A stretch of 64,000 nt of DNA from Eucommia ulmoides (lineage: Eukaryota > Streptophyta > Magnoliopsida > Garryales > Eucommiaceae): the NCBI GenBank assembly GCA_016647705.1, contig CM028327.1, positions 43,650,017 through 43,714,016 on the forward strand. The letters are read 5' to 3'. Both the position numbers and the translations under genes were made by a program. The notes under the pieces were generated by a model, which saw only the letters and a program-made list of their open reading frames with translations, made no database searches and was not told the DNA's origin. Positions 61,501 through 64,000 of the stretch are shown one piece after another. The stretch's first letter is position 1. The number at the start of each line of letters is the position of its first letter.

Positions 61501-64000
61501 CATCCAACCAATAATCAATCCCCAAGAATACGATTGTATAACCATTAGATCGAGATCACAGATACATGATCTAATGTTCTAGTAGTGATTGGATTCAACC
61601 CAAAATCTCTACAAGAACATTTTGAAATCAAATCCAACCATAATAATATCATTTCAAACACAAACTTCATGTTATACAATTGTTTACACAAAAATTCAAA
61701 ATTAAATAAGAAAAATACAATATTACATAAATCTAAAATAACTCACCATAATCGTAACCCGATAAAAAGAATTTAGCGGCTCATTATCTTGTGGACTAAT
61801 ATTTTTGTAGAGGAGATCCTCAAAAATATTAGTACCTCTTTTTAACTTCAAACCAAGCTCTCTCCCTTAACAAAATGATGAGGACATAGTGAAGGAGCGG
61901 GACTATTCAAAATCGCACTGTTCATTGCAGCGGCTACTGTTCATTCGGACACTGTTCATCCATGCAGGCCACTATTCATACATACATCAGGTTCAACGTG
62001 GTTTGTTCGTTTTTCGTCCGTTTTGTTCCAAATTAACACCGTTTTGTTCTATTTTCAAAATTCTACAAAAAAAATAAAATTAATTAATTTTTAATATTTT
62101 AATTATTTTAATCAATTAACAAAACTAAGTTTAGTGGTATTAATGATATTAGGTAAAAAATTAAACGAGTTGTCACTATTTACTTATTATAAAATAATCT
62201 AATAATTTTTAATTTAAAAAAAATATTTAATGAGTTTTTATCACCGAATTCATCCAACCCAATTAGTATAATAATTTCTAGAGAAATCTAATAATTATGT
62301 GAAAAGTCTAAAGTTAATAGATTTTATTTAACTTCGAACTCCTAAAAAAAATATTGTAATATATAAATTGCAGAGGCAAAAAATTTAGGCCCCGTTTGGT
62401 TAGGTGACGTTTGGTTAGTGTTCCCATTTTTCTCAACCCAACTGGGATGGTTGGATTGAGTTAAGTTGAGAATTTTGTTTCCAACTGGGTACAGAATTGC
62501 GTTTGGTAACGACAAAATTTTGTTTTATGCTAAGAACAGAATCGCGTTTGGTAACACATAATTATGTTTCTTGCTGAGAACAGAATTGCGTTTGGTAATG
62601 AATAATTCTAGAATTGTTTCCTCAATTCTTTCACAAGGTTATATTTTAATTAAGAATTTAAAACTTTTTTAAGTTTGTTGGGATATATATAATAATATCA
62701 ATTCTTCCACAAGTTGGGATATATATCATTATATAAAAAAATTTTACAAAAATTATAAAAATTATATCCTTAATTGTTTTCTTCAAGATCCCAAAATTTA
62801 CAACTTGAACTTCACAAAAACATCAGCGGCTCAACTAGAACTTTTCACCGGGTTCATTGTTCCAAAAAAAAAAAAAAGAATAAAAGAGTGTTAAAAATCC
62901 ATAGATAAATTTGTATGCAGAAAATAGCAACAACAATAGAAACAGCAACAACAACTCAAAGTAGGTATCAACATGAACATGAACAACTATGGTTCAACTA
63001 TGGACAGGTTCAAACTAGTTGAACCATTAGTTAAAAATACTAATCAAGCCTAGTTGAACCAAAAAATCCTTTATCAACCTTTATCATAACCTTTAGTTCA
63101 ATCATCTTGTAAAAATACAAATTAGTTAACAATACAAATAGCAACAGAAACAGTAACAGCAACAGAAACAGCAACAACAACAGAAACGGCAACTCAAAAT
63201 AGGTATCAACATGAACAACAATCGATTTAGGTATAAACATGAACATCAACATCAACAGAAACAACAACTCAAAGCAAACAAGGGAATAATACCAACTCAC
63301 CTTTGGTATTGGAAGGCGTAGATCTCACAATGCAAAGCAGAGAATCACAATGGAAAGCAACGGAATAATAGCAACTCACAATGCAAAGCAAAAAATCTGA
63401 AGCAAAAGATACAAATTAGTTACAAATGAGTTGAATCTAATATAGTATTAGGTAGGTATGCATTTTATCTATTCAAACCAGACAAATAAAACGGTAACAG
63501 AGTGATAGAGATAAATGAACATGAACAACAAGGGAAACAGCAACAGATCCGATTGCAAATCTATGGATTTCAAGCGAAAAATCCATAGATCTGCAGCCAA
63601 CAAGTGGAAATCTGAAGAAAAAAAATTAGAGGCCGATTTCGTGAATCCAACAACGAAATTCACGAAATCTTAACCTAAATTCAAGAAATAGATTTCGTGA
63701 ATCCTTAACCTAAATCGATTTTGTGAAGTTTCGAACATGGATTTCGAAGCTAGGGTCTCGATTTCGACATAAAAACAGCAACAGGGGGGAGAGAAAGAGA
63801 TAGAGAGAGAAGATTCGAACATGGATTTCGGAGCTAGGTTTTCAACGAACACTGATGCTTGGGAAGAAGAAGAGCAGCGACGAACACCAACGCTTGGGAA
63901 GAAGAAGTTCTTCAGCGATGAACACTCTAGGGAAGAAGAGCAGCGACGAAATGTGATGGAGGAGGAGGAAGATGATCGGGGATGTGGGAATAAAAAGGAG
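58596..64000. repeat. Duplicated flank block, copy related to 30932-36960
   Basis: It is collinear with 30932-36960 apart from the missing 660 bp, and carries the same tandem repeat, dispersed repeat, ACTGTTCAT cluster and PIF-like element. It differs from that block by scattered substitutions (for example several between 60315-60530 and 33267-33480), so this looks like a true, older duplication. No gene is seen inside. It continues beyond the window. Confidence 0.8.
62388..64000. mobile_element. Large PIF/Harbinger-like element, second copy, cut by right edge
   Basis: It starts GGCCCCGTTTGGTTAGG after TTA and is collinear with 35340-36950, including the CAA/CAG-rich stretch and the GAAGAAGAGCAGCGACG segment. 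The right end is outside the window. Confidence 0.7.

Overview
This window is nuclear DNA from a flowering plant, most likely a eudicot. It is AT-rich, its genes are split by GT-AG introns, and it is packed with plant-type transposons (PIF/Harbinger-like and hAT-like MITEs, TRIMs, solo LTRs, Ty1/copia and Ty3/gypsy remnants, tRNA-derived SINEs). All recognisable host genes lie on the minus strand. The species cannot be named from the sequence.

Left part (1-10.6 kb): the 5' half of a chloroplast acyl-ACP synthetase/acyl-activating enzyme gene (AAE15/AAE16 type). Seven exons can be placed at 9883-2277, including the AMP-binding motif; the rest lies off the left edge. Its introns hold two solo LTRs, several MITEs and an inverted pair of dispersed repeats. 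A 490-bp inverted-repeat element lies upstream. From 10.6 to 19.4 kb there is no host gene: a SINE, microsatellites, a decayed and truncated Ty1/copia element (13.2-16.6 kb) and a second LTR-like piece.

Centre (19.5-30.9 kb): an intact TMK-type leucine-rich-repeat receptor kinase (TMK4/BARK1-like, copy A, two exons, 927 aa). To its right is a MITE-rich flank, then a broken fragment of a conserved plant gene with a CxCLNC motif, then a Ty3/gypsy gag fragment.

Right part (30.9-64 kb): a second flank related to that of copy A, the same CxCLNC gene fragment, and TMK copy B. Copy B carries a 1003-bp solo LTR inside its kinase exon. The 5-bp target duplication falls on an AAG|GT site, so the LTR plus one duplication copy has the exact form of a new GT-AG intron whose removal restores a 919-aa reading frame. 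A 100-N gap at 48998-49097 follows. The 11.38 kb left of the gap (37614-48997) and the 11.38 kb right of it (49098-60482) are almost the same sequence, differing mainly by small indels concentrated near the two contig ends. TMK copy C is therefore probably copy B again, an unmerged contig overlap and not a third gene. By contrast, 30932-36960 and 58598-64000 differ by real substitutions and look like a true segmental duplication, which predicts another TMK-like gene beyond the right edge.

The main points are the candidate LTR-derived intron in a receptor kinase, the probable false duplication around the gap, and a set of transposon insertions that can be dated relative to each other because paralogous flanks preserve the empty sites.
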